A stretch of 64,000 bases of DNA from an uncultured Blautia sp. (GTDB lineage Bacteria; Bacillota; Clostridia; Lachnospirales; Lachnospiraceae), in contig NZ_CANTKB010000002.1 of NCBI RefSeq assembly GCF_947654165.1, positions 62,001-126,000 of the forward strand. Reading direction: 5' to 3'. Below are positions 52,322 to 59,523 of the stretch, in pieces (within the stretch, counting starts at the first letter, position 1; the number at the start of each line of letters is the position of its first letter). The notes below the pieces were generated by a model that searched no databases, was not told the origin of the DNA, and saw only the letters and a program-made list of their open reading frames with translations. The translations under genes were made by a program, and so were the position numbers.

Positions 52322-52340
52322 TGTAACTAAAAAAGTTACA
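52322..52340. promoter_or_regulatory. Rrf2-type operator, copy 2
   Basis: TGTAACTAAAAAAGTTACA, a perfect-ended 19-bp dyad of the same consensus, upstream of the flavoprotein-sirtuin promoter. Confidence 0.65.
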
Positions 52341-52350
52341 ATTATTGCGA

Positions 52351-52369
52351 TGTAACTATTGACATTACA
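52351..52369. promoter_or_regulatory. Rrf2-type operator, copy 3
   Basis: TGTAACTATTGACATTACA covers the -35 box of the downstream promoter exactly as copy 1 does at rrf2. Confidence 0.7.
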
Positions 52370-52387
52370 ACGCGCAAATGATATAGT
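52359..52387 (+). promoter_or_regulatory. Promoter of the flavoprotein-sirtuin operon
   Basis: TTGACA, 17 bases, TATAGT, with the -35 inside operator copy 3 and operator copy 4 just downstream of the start point. Confidence 0.75.
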
Positions 52388-52399
52388 ACCAATCAAAGA

Positions 52400-52418
52400 T
52401 GTAACCATAAATATTACA
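52400..52418. promoter_or_regulatory. Rrf2-type operator, copy 4
   Basis: TGTAACCATAAATATTACA, same dyad, 25 bases before the start codon of the first flavoprotein gene and just past the expected transcription start. Confidence 0.65.
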
Positions 52419-52442
52419 ACAATGATTTAGGAGGTATTATTC

Positions 52443-52838
52443 ATGCAGAAAGTAGTAGATTTTTTACAGGAGAATCCAGTTCAGTATTTAGCAACAGTAG
52501 GTAGAGATGGAAAGGCAAAGTGTCGTCCATTTATGTTCTGTTTTGAGAAGGGTGGAAAGCTTTGGTTCTGTACCAATAACACAAAGGATGTATATAAGGA
52601 TATGCTTGAAAATCCGGAGATTGAAGTATCAGTTTCATCACCTTCTTATGCATGGATCAGACTTGCTGGTAAGGCAGTATTTGAGAATGATATGGAAGTG
52701 AAAGAAGCATGCATGGCTAATCCAATTGTAAAGGGCCAGTATGGAGAAGCAACGAATCCTATTTTTGAAGTGTTCTATCTTGAGAACCCACATGGCGTAA
52801 TTGCTGATTTTTCAGGTAATCCACCTTATGAGTTCTAA
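52443..52838 (+). CDS. Pyridoxamine 5'-phosphate oxidase-like FMN protein
   Basis: The 131-residue protein has the split-barrel FMN fold of the PNPOx-like family (FLQENPVQYLATVGRDGKAK, CRPFMFCFEKGGKLWFCTNN). Such small proteins reduce or bind flavin-linked substrates; the substrate is not predictable. TTAGGAGG lies 9-10 bases before the ATG. The promoter upstream carries three Rrf2-type dyads. A GC-rich hairpin (GACTGCCG/CGGCAGTC) without a T-run separates it from the next gene, which may lower downstream expression. Confidence 0.85.
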   Translation: MQKVVDFLQENPVQYLATVGRDGKAKCRPFMFCFEKGGKLWFCTNNTKDVYKDMLENPEIEVSVSSPSYAWIRLAGKAVFENDMEVKEACMANPIVKGQYGEATNPIFEVFYLENPHGVIADFSGNPPYEF

Positions 52839-52915
52839 GGACTAATTTTGAATGAATCTTCTGACTGCCGAGTGATTATGCACCCGGCAGTCTGTGCATA
52901 TGGAGGAGAGGAATT

Positions 52916-53524
52916 ATGTTGGGATATGAATATATAAAAGTTTTAGTTGAAGATATTCATTCTGCAACGATTGCAACAATCGGAGCGGATGGGCATCCTC
53001 AGACAAGAATCATTGACATGATGCATTACGATGAGGAAGGAGTATACTTCCTTACGGCAAAAGGAAAAGCGTTTTATGAACAGCTGATGGCTCAAGGTTA
53101 TATCGCTGTATCTGCAACAAAGAATAAAAGCGCAGTGTCGCTTAGGGGAAAGATTAAAAATATCGGAAAGAAGAATCTGGATATTATGTTTAAAAAAAAT
53201 CCGTACATGAAAGACATTTATCCTGATGATACGAAAGATGCTCTTGAGGTTTTTTGTATATATGATGCACAGGGCGAATTTTTCGATATAAGCAATCCTT
53301 CGAGTATTGTTAGGGAAAGTATTGCTATAGGAAATGAAGAGGCAGTCCAAACAGGGTACTATGTTAAAGAGGGATGTATCGGATGTAAGATGTGTTATTC
53401 AGTATGCCCACAAAAGTGTATTGATATTTCAGTAGTGCCGGTAGTAATACATCAAAATCATTGTCTGCATTGCGGAAGATGTTTAGAAAGCTGCCCTAAA
53501 CAGTGTATCAGGAAAAGAGGATAG
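52916..53524 (+). CDS. FMN-binding split-barrel protein with two 4Fe-4S clusters
   Basis: The 202-residue protein fuses a PNPOx-like flavin domain (residues 1-140, SATIATIGADGHPQTRIIDM) with a C-terminal ferredoxin having two CxxCxxCxxxC motifs (CIGCKMCYSVC and CLHCGRCLESC). It should move electrons between clusters and bound flavin. A GGAGAGG site precedes the ATG. The sirtuin gene follows after 4 bases, so the redox protein and sirtuin are made together. Confidence 0.88.
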   Translation: MLGYEYIKVLVEDIHSATIATIGADGHPQTRIIDMMHYDEEGVYFLTAKGKAFYEQLMAQGYIAVSATKNKSAVSLRGKIKNIGKKNLDIMFKKNPYMKDIYPDDTKDALEVFCIYDAQGEFFDISNPSSIVRESIAIGNEEAVQTGYYVKEGCIGCKMCYSVCPQKCIDISVVPVVIHQNHCLHCGRCLESCPKQCIRKRG

Positions 53525-53528
53525 TCAG

Positions 53529-54470
53529 ATGATTAAGAAGATAAAAAAGAATCATGTGGACTGGCAACAGTTCTTATGTGGAACGCCTGCCAGAGATTAT
53601 ATATTTCAAAAAGATGCCTATGAAAGTCAGATTCATGCTGCGGCAGAACTGATTAAGAATGCCGATGCAGTTATTATAGGAGCAGGGGCTGGTGCATCTA
53701 CGGCGGCTGGTTTATCGTATAGTGGTAAAAGATTTACTGACAACTTTAGTGAATTCATAGAAAAATATGGTAAGGCATATATGACGGATATGTATGCAGC
53801 TGGATTTTATCCTTTTTCTTCAGAGGAAGCAAAGTGGGGATACTGGTCAAAACATGCACTTATGAATAGGTTCACAACACCACCTTTTCCACTTTATAAG
53901 GAACTATATGATATTGTGAAGGACAAAGAATATTTTGTATTGACAACCAATGTGGATCATCAGTTCCTAAAATCTGGTTTTTCTGATTCAAGGATATTTG
54001 CAACTCAGGGCGATTATGGAGAAATTCAATGCCAGAGAGGATGCCATCAGAAGGTGTACGATGCAGAAGAATTATTTATTCAAATGGATGAGGCGAGAAA
54101 AGATTGTTTGATTCCATCAGGGCTGGTGCCAAAGTGTCCGGTATGTGGTGGGAATATGGCCATGCACCTTAGATGCGATAATTATTTTGTAGAGGATGAG
54201 GCATGGCACGAATCCGCAGACAGATATGCTGATTTCCTTGCAGATATCAAGGGGAAAAAGGTAGCTCTTCTTGAACTTGGAGTCGGATTCAATACACCGA
54301 TTATTATCAGGTTCCCATTTGAAAAGCTGGTTCGAGAGAATGAAACTTACAGTTTGATCAGATTAAATATGGATGAGGCAGTTGTGCCGGAAAACTTTGG
54401 GAGTAGAGCAATTGGAATTGGTGGAGACATGGCTAAGGCAATCTCAGATTTGAAAGGAAGGATAAAATGA
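53529..54470 (+). CDS. Class M sirtuin (SirTM), probable protein ADP-ribosyltransferase
   Basis: The 313-residue protein has the sirtuin Rossmann core (GAGAGASTAAGLSY at 51-64) and zinc pairs C168/C172 and C203/C206. The canonical catalytic HG is replaced by Q160 in ATQGDYGE, with N141 in TTNVDH and R215 in MHLRCD. This N/Q/R set is what defines SirTM enzymes, which ADP-ribosylate rather than deacylate (known in Staphylococcus and Streptococcus, where the target is a lipoyl carrier GcvH-L). It overlaps the macrodomain gene by 4 bases. No lipoate ligase or GcvH-L is near, so the target here may differ. Confidence 0.88.
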   Translation: MIKKIKKNHVDWQQFLCGTPARDYIFQKDAYESQIHAAAELIKNADAVIIGAGAGASTAAGLSYSGKRFTDNFSEFIEKYGKAYMTDMYAAGFYPFSSEEAKWGYWSKHALMNRFTTPPFPLYKELYDIVKDKEYFVLTTNVDHQFLKSGFSDSRIFATQGDYGEIQCQRGCHQKVYDAEELFIQMDEARKDCLIPSGLVPKCPVCGGNMAMHLRCDNYFVEDEAWHESADRYADFLADIKGKKVALLELGVGFNTPIIIRFPFEKLVRENETYSLIRLNMDEAVVPENFGSRAIGIGGDMAKAISDLKGRIK

Positions 54471-55255
54471 CACAGGATGAAAGAAGAGAATATTTAATAG
54501 AATATCTTCTTAATGAAGAAATTAGATTTCGAAAACAACCGATTCCTTCTGATGTGCAGGAACAAAGAGATTTGCTTCGTTCTCTTATGAATGTCAGAAT
54601 GCCGAAACCGGTGAGTGAAGATTTCTTAAAAGTCCAAGATGAATATTTACAGCAAAGAAATCATGAGCGTGGCATTACAAATGTAGATGACCTTGAACCG
54701 GTGAAGTCGGACGACAGACTATATATATGGCAGGGTGATATTACTACGCTTAGATGTGATGCTATTGTTAATGCCTGCAATTCACAAATGCTGGGATGTT
54801 TCTCGCCAATGCATGCTTGCATTGATAATTTTATTCATACATATGCTGGCATTGAACTTCGTATTAAAATGAATGAGATTATGACCAAGCAGGGGCATGA
54901 AGAAGAAACAGGAAAGGCTAAGATCACTTCAGGATACAATCTTCCTGCTAAATATATACTTCATACAGTTGGCCCAATTATTCAGTGGGCTGTAACAAAA
55001 GAGGATGAAAAGCTACTGGCAAGCAGTTATAGAGAATGCCTGAAACTGGCTGCAGATAAAGGAGTAAAGTCAATTGCTTTCTGCTGCTTATCTACAGGGG
55101 TGTTCAGATTTCCACAACAAAGAGCAGCTGAGATTGCTACAGCTACAGTAAAAAAATTTCTTGAACATGACAATAGAATCAAGAAAATCATTTTTAACGT
55201 TTTCAAGAAAGAAGACTTGGATATATATACTAACATTTTGAAGAAGAAAGATTAA
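54467..55255 (+). CDS. Zinc-dependent macrodomain ADP-ribosyl hydrolase
   Basis: The 262-residue protein has an N-terminal helical extension (1-75) and a macrodomain with DAIVNACNSQML and the zinc motif C111, H116, C118 in GCFSPMHACIDNFIH, followed by GVFRFPQQRAAEIA. Zinc macrodomains of this type remove ADP-ribose put on by the linked SirTM. The start overlaps the sirtuin stop (ATGA), so writer and eraser are coupled. No terminator is obvious before the second direct repeat. Confidence 0.92.
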   Translation: MTQDERREYLIEYLLNEEIRFRKQPIPSDVQEQRDLLRSLMNVRMPKPVSEDFLKVQDEYLQQRNHERGITNVDDLEPVKSDDRLYIWQGDITTLRCDAIVNACNSQMLGCFSPMHACIDNFIHTYAGIELRIKMNEIMTKQGHEEETGKAKITSGYNLPAKYILHTVGPIIQWAVTKEDEKLLASSYRECLKLAADKGVKSIAFCCLSTGVFRFPQQRAAEIATATVKKFLEHDNRIKKIIFNVFKKEDLDIYTNILKKKD

Positions 55256-55343
55256 ATGAAACTTGACATTTTATCTATTTTAAATATTTAGGGGAATTCT
55301 AGTTCTTCGAGATCATAGGATCAAAATAAGATTTTTGGTAACA

Positions 55344-55573
55344 CCTTCGTATGATTCAGTTCATGCGGAGGTTTTCTTTTTGCCATTTTCTTATTTTGAC
55401 AAATATTTACTAAGACATGTTGTATAAGCTTCTTTCCAGATTGGGATATATAGAGGAGTGAGTAATCTCCTTCTATATGAAAGAAAGAGGTAATGAAGAA
55501 TGTCAGAAAAAAGATGTTATACAGTAAAAGATTTACAGGAAATTTTAGGAGTGAGCAGACCATCTGTTTATGA
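55344..55573 (+). repeat. Direct repeat, copy 2 (230 bp)
   Basis: Near-identical to 51529-51762 and continuous with the intact excisionase gene. The two copies bracket the Rrf2-flavoprotein-sirtuin-macrodomain cargo. Confidence 0.9.
55418..55460 (+). promoter_or_regulatory. Recurrent ICE promoter-like element, copy D
   Basis: TGTTGTATAA, 16 bases, GGATA, then TATAGAGGAG, 40 bases before the intact excisionase gene. Confidence 0.6.
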
Positions 55574-55679
55574 TCTTTTGAAGAAGAATGAATTTCGTTG
55601 GATCTTAGTCGGGGGCAAATACAGAATTTCCAAGAAAAGCTTTGATGCCTGGCTTGATGAAAATGAAGAATCTGAGTAA
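55500..55679 (+). CDS. xis: Excisionase-like helix-turn-helix protein, 59 aa
   Basis: The 59-residue protein is a single winged-helix/MerR-like module (TVKDLQEILGVSRPSVYDLL, then VGGKYRISKKSFDAWL), the form of Tn916-type excisionases. An AAAGAGG site lies 8 bases before the ATG. It is followed by another HTH protein and the integrase on the same strand. Control by the promoter-like element copy D would link excision to transfer. The gene symbol reflects position next to the integrase; regulation rather than excision is an alternative role. Confidence 0.75.
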   Translation: MSEKRCYTVKDLQEILGVSRPSVYDLLKKNEFRWILVGGKYRISKKSFDAWLDENEESE

Positions 55680-55779
55680 AGCTCTCTTTGTGGTCGAAAT
55701 GATTTTACCATCATTGACAGACTAAAATTATTTCACAAAATGCGTTATATTACATGAAACAGAAAGGGGGATATGGCTT

Positions 55780-56745
55780 GTGATCAGTGAACAGATAGAT
55801 GCAGAATTTCATGAAGTCGCAAATGAGATTGCAAAGAATAGTCCTTATCAAAGAAAAGAATCAGAAGAACGAACAATGATGACGGTCCATGAAATGGGTG
55901 ATTTGCTTGGAATAAAGAAGACGGATCGCTACTGGCTGCTTCATAAAGGATTTTTCAAAACAAAAGTTGTATTGGGAAAGACTTGGATTGATATTGCCAG
56001 CTTTGAAAAATGGTATGCCAATCAGGTGAAATACAAAAAAGTAAATGGCGAAGAACCGGGGAAAGAATTGAAAGCATGGTCTTATTCCCCACAGGAGTTA
56101 GCACAGGAACTTGGTGTCACAGACAGTGTCTTATATGACATCTTAAAACGTGAAAATATACAAACTGTTACGGTGGACTATTGGAAGCGTATTCCCAAAG
56201 AAGCATTTGATAAATGGTATGCCAGCCAGTCACGTTACCGAACCAGAGCTGATCGTGAAAAAGATTTGGCTGCAGAAGCTGCAACAATTACGATGCCGGA
56301 AATGGCACGATTACTTGGGACTACACGAAGTACCGTTTATTCCATTTTGAATAATCCCAATTATAAAGAGTTCTTTGATTTTGTGATAATTGCGGATAAG
56401 AAAAGAATTACGAAAGAAAGCTTTCAGAGATTTTTAGACGGACAGGATCGATATCACTTAGATGCCCGCAATGAATATACAGAAGTTGCTGCAGAAGATA
56501 ATATGGCACTGGCAGATTTCAGAAGAAAGAAACTCTTCAAGTCTGGTGTTCGTAGAGGAAATGGGAATAAAAACTATTTGACCAGAGCAGAGGCTGCCAT
56601 GCTCGCGAAAGTGTCAAAGCCGACCATTGATTATTGGGCAAATAAAGGGCATTACACTATTTTAAAAATTGGAGAGTTGGTCCGAATACCTAGAGCAGAA
56701 TTTGAAGATTGGTTAAATTACAGAGAGAATATGGAGGCGAAATAA
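55780..56745 (+). CDS. Protein with four tandem excisionase-type HTH modules
   Basis: The 321-residue protein repeats the same winged-helix module four times (about 34-80, 100-150, 168-222, 266-315), each beginning like LGIKKTDRY, LGVTDSVLY, LGTTRSTVY or AKVSKPTID and ending in a FxxWxxxQxxY-type helix. Start is GTG with an AAAGGGGG site 8 bases upstream. It lies between the excisionase-like gene and the integrase, 3 bases before the latter. It may bend or bridge the ends of the element during recombination; that is inference. I know no name for this fourfold form. Confidence 0.75.
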   Translation: MISEQIDAEFHEVANEIAKNSPYQRKESEERTMMTVHEMGDLLGIKKTDRYWLLHKGFFKTKVVLGKTWIDIASFEKWYANQVKYKKVNGEEPGKELKAWSYSPQELAQELGVTDSVLYDILKRENIQTVTVDYWKRIPKEAFDKWYASQSRYRTRADREKDLAAEAATITMPEMARLLGTTRSTVYSILNNPNYKEFFDFVIIADKKRITKESFQRFLDGQDRYHLDARNEYTEVAAEDNMALADFRRKKLFKSGVRRGNGNKNYLTRAEAAMLAKVSKPTIDYWANKGHYTILKIGELVRIPRAEFEDWLNYRENMEAK

Positions 56746-56748
56746 TAC

Positions 56749-58140
56749 ATGGCATCAATAAAAAAAAGAGGTAATAAGTTTTGCGTGATCTACCATTACA
56801 ATGACAGTGAGGGGAAACGCAGACAGAAATGGGAAACATATGACACAAAGGCAGAGGCAAAGAAAAGAGCGAAAGAGATTGAATATCGAGCTGAGATTGG
56901 AATCATTTCTGTTCCAAAATGCAAGCTGCTCAAAGAACTGATTGAAGAGTATGTCGTATTATATGGAAAAGATAAGTGGGCACTATCTACATATGAAGGT
57001 AATGTAGGTCTGATTCGGAATTATATTATCCCTATTATTGGAGATACTAAACTGTCAGAGATCAATACACGATTCATGGAGAAATATTACCAAACACTGC
57101 TGAAAACACCTGCAGTAATCAATCCGATCTTTGGAAAAAGATTAAATGAAACGGTAGGCACAAGTACTATTCGAGATATCCATAAGCTTCTTCGCAGTGC
57201 TTTTGATCAAGCTGTAAAATGGGAGCTTATGGAAAAGAATCCTTGTATCCATGCGACAGTTCCAAAGCATAAAGCAAAGAAAAGAGAAATCTGGACAGCA
57301 GAACAATTAATGTACGCAATCGAAGTATGCGATGATGAATTTACAAAACTTGCATTAAATTTGGCATTTGCCGGATCACTCCGTATTGGTGAACTGCTGG
57401 GTCTTACATGGGATTGTGTAGACATTTCTCCGGAAGCGATTCAAGAAGGCAGAGCCTACATATATGTGAATAAGGAGTTGCAGCGTGTCTCAAAAGAAGC
57501 TGTTAAGGAATTAGATGGAAAAGATGTATTATTGATCTTTCCGGAAGAAAGCAAACGTTGCAAAACCGTTCGTATCTTAAAAACTCCAAAAACTGATAGT
57601 AGCGTAAGAAAAATCTTCTTACCAAAGAGTGTGGCAATGATGCTCATAGACTGGCAAAACTCTCAGAAGGAAATCAAAGAAGTTCTGGGGGAAGAATATC
57701 AGGATTATGGACTGATCATGGCTACTTCTTATGGACTTCCTGTCAGTGGATCTTTTGTGAGAAAGGGATTAAAAAAGCTGATTGAAGAACACGATCTTCC
57801 CCCTGTTGTGTTTCACAGTATAAGACATACCAGTGTTACTTACAAATTAAAACTCAATGGCGGAGATATCAAAGCTGTTCAGGGGGATTCCGGTCATGCC
57901 CAGGTCAATATGATTACAGATGTTTACTCTCATATCATAGATGATGACAGAAGAAGAAATGCGGAATTGTTTGAAGATGCTTTCTATAATAAAAAGAACT
58001 TAGATCCGCAGCTCCATGAAGCAACGGCAAGTAATACAGTGCAGGTACCGGAAGGGGTGGATGCAGAGCTGCTTTCAAAAGTATTATCTAATCCTGAAAT
58101 GGCTGCTCTTCTATCCTCTCTTGCAAAAACATTAAAATAA
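56749..58140 (+). CDS. int: Tyrosine recombinase (integrase)
   Basis: The 463-residue integrase has an N-terminal arm-binding domain (about 1-50), a SAM-like core-binding domain (about 60-165) and the catalytic domain with R212 (GSLRIGELLGL), K286-region strand, H356 and R359 (HSIRH), H383 (GHAQ) and the nucleophile Y393 (DVYSH). It is preceded by the four-HTH gene at 3 bases. The tRNA-Arg fragment 1.3 kb downstream is the likely attR, so this enzyme probably integrates the element at that tRNA gene. Confidence 0.95.
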   Translation: MASIKKRGNKFCVIYHYNDSEGKRRQKWETYDTKAEAKKRAKEIEYRAEIGIISVPKCKLLKELIEEYVVLYGKDKWALSTYEGNVGLIRNYIIPIIGDTKLSEINTRFMEKYYQTLLKTPAVINPIFGKRLNETVGTSTIRDIHKLLRSAFDQAVKWELMEKNPCIHATVPKHKAKKREIWTAEQLMYAIEVCDDEFTKLALNLAFAGSLRIGELLGLTWDCVDISPEAIQEGRAYIYVNKELQRVSKEAVKELDGKDVLLIFPEESKRCKTVRILKTPKTDSSVRKIFLPKSVAMMLIDWQNSQKEIKEVLGEEYQDYGLIMATSYGLPVSGSFVRKGLKKLIEEHDLPPVVFHSIRHTSVTYKLKLNGGDIKAVQGDSGHAQVNMITDVYSHIIDDDRRRNAELFEDAFYNKKNLDPQLHEATASNTVQVPEGVDAELLSKVLSNPEMAALLSSLAKTLK

Positions 58141-58169
58141 TTGAGTACAAACTATTATTTTGTTATAAT
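58141..58169 (+). promoter_or_regulatory. Promoter of the SGNH esterase gene
   Basis: TTGAGT, 17 bases, TATAAT. It begins directly after the integrase stop codon and shows the esterase is its own unit. Confidence 0.65.
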
Positions 58170-58231
58170 TATTTGGCGAGACAATTGAAATATTAAAAGA
58201 ATCATGTTTAAAATGAGGGAAGGTTATTGTT

Positions 58232-59056
58232 ATGAAATCAGTATTATTAGTTGGTCAATCTAATATGGCCGGACGTGGATATATCAGTGAAACAAAGCCA
58301 ATCATTAACGAGAGGATATGGATGCTTCGAAATGGCAGATGGCAGATGATGGCAGAACCGATTCATTTTGACCGTTCTGTTTCAGGAGTGGGACCGGCAG
58401 CTTCCTTTGCAGAGAAATGGTGTATAGATCATCCAAAAGAACAGATAGGCTTGATTCCTTGTGCAGAGGGAGGAAGTTCCCTTGATGAATGGAAGATAGA
58501 TGGCACATTGTTCCGCCATGCAGTAAGTGAAGCAAAATTTGCTTTGGAAAACAGTGAATTGATTGCTGTTCTGTGGCATCAGGGCGAAAACGACAGTTCT
58601 GCGGGAAAATATAAAGATTATTATCAAAAGTTGGAAATTATCGTTGAGGAATTCAGAAATACTCTGGGACAGGTACCTTTTATTATTGGTGGTCTGGGAG
58701 ATTATTTGGGAAAAACTGCATTTGGTGCTCATTGCACAGAGTATGAGCTTGTTAACCGCGAATTATACAAATTTGCAACAGAAAAGAAAGAGTGCTATTT
58801 TGTTACGGGAAGCAACCTGTATTCTAATCCAGATGGTATCCACATTAACGCTGAATCGCAAAGAAGATTCGGACTAAGATATTATGAAGCTTTTGATAAA
58901 AAGATACATATTACCACCCCTTTGCCGGATGAATTTCAACAAGTGGATGAATTATTAAGTCGAGAACATACCAGTTCTGAAAAGCAGTATATTGCACTGG
59001 AGAAATTTACATTAGGAAAGATATCATTGGAAGAGGTTATGGAAACATTAAAATAG
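58232..59056 (+). CDS. SGNH/SASA-type carbohydrate esterase
   Basis: The 274-residue protein has SGNH motifs: GQSNMAG with Ser10, PCAEGGSSLDEW, WHQGENDS near 115-122, and the catalytic Asp201 and His204 in PDGIHIN. This is the sialate O-acetylesterase (SASA)/CE6-like family, which removes acetyl groups from sugars. There is no signal peptide, so it would act in the cytoplasm on imported or intracellular glycans. A GAGGGAAGG site precedes the ATG. It lies between integrase and attR and so is carried by the element as cargo. Confidence 0.85.
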   Translation: MKSVLLVGQSNMAGRGYISETKPIINERIWMLRNGRWQMMAEPIHFDRSVSGVGPAASFAEKWCIDHPKEQIGLIPCAEGGSSLDEWKIDGTLFRHAVSEAKFALENSELIAVLWHQGENDSSAGKYKDYYQKLEIIVEEFRNTLGQVPFIIGGLGDYLGKTAFGAHCTEYELVNRELYKFATEKKECYFVTGSNLYSNPDGIHINAESQRRFGLRYYEAFDKKIHITTPLPDEFQQVDELLSREHTSSEKQYIALEKFTLGKISLEEVMETLK

Positions 59057-59109
59057 ATAATGAATTATTAGGTTAGATTTAGTACTGGATGAGTTGTGGA
59101 CGAAAGTTC

Positions 59110-59138
59110 TTAACAAATTGGTATTCTTGTAGTATAAT
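59110..59138 (+). promoter_or_regulatory. Possible promoter in the attR-side gap
   Basis: TTAACA, 17 bases, TATAAT. No convincing gene follows before the att site; transcription would read out of the element through the tRNA fragment. The 59,057-59,380 gap otherwise holds nothing I support. Confidence 0.35.
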
Positions 59139-59380
59139 AAATCTGTAAAAAGAATGATTCGAAAAATTGAATATTGTTTCACCATTTCCGTTTTGTTAGA
59201 GGTTTTCGGTGATCGATATTTATGCCTTCGAACTTTCTCGTGAACATTCCCCAAATGGTGGCAAATGCCAATGGTTTGCTAACAAAAAGGGGTGTACAGC
59301 TAATAACAAAGAATAACAAGGATTGTCTCGGACGGGATTCGGAACCGAAAAAAGCCTTGATTTTACTTGACTTAGGAGCA

Positions 59381-59423
59381 CTTCGCTTAACTGTGTTTGA
59401 CACCGTAGCGTGGTGCTCCTAAG
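59381..59423. repeat. Inverted repeat at the att junction
   Basis: CTTAGGAGCAC (59381-59391) and GTGCTCCTAAG (59413-59423) are perfect inverted copies 21 bases apart. The right arm runs into the anticodon loop of the tRNA fragment. They resemble paired integrase core-binding sites. Confidence 0.6.
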
Positions 59424-59456
59424 CGCTAGCTGTGGGTTCGATTCCCGCAGGGGACG
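59416..59456 (+). other. attR: 3' half of tRNA-Arg(CCU)
   Basis: CTCCTAA (anticodon loop, CCT) followed by GCGCT, a 4-base variable region, T-stem GTGGG, loop TTCGATT, stem CCCGC and acceptor AGGGGAC plus G. The sequence to the left cannot form the partner anticodon stem (AGCGC expected) or a D-arm, so this is only the 3' half. It is typical of the far end of an element integrated in a tRNA gene by a tyrosine recombinase. Confidence 0.7.
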
Positions 59457-59465
59457 GTTGCAAAC

Positions 59466-59523
59466 AAAGCGGTAATGATTAGCAGAAAATGCTATGTCAT
59501 GAACCGCTTTTTTGTTTTCAATG
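59466..59523 (+). terminator. Terminator after the tRNA fragment
   Basis: AAAGCGGT pairs with ACCGCTTT and is followed by T-rich sequence; an inner AGCA/TGCT stem extends it. It is presumably the original tRNA gene terminator. Confidence 0.7.

Noticed and set aside
59179..59403. Minus-strand 74-residue reading frame near the att site
   Set aside because: Low-complexity frame over non-coding tRNA-proximal DNA with no ribosome site; composition like spurious frames often predicted beside tRNA genes.
59222..59422. Plus-strand 66-residue frame after a possible promoter
   Set aside because: No ribosome site, and it runs through the inverted repeat into the tRNA fragment.
59400..59456. Complete tRNA gene
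   Set aside because: No D-arm or 5' acceptor strand can be found to the left, and the anticodon stem lacks its 5' partner.
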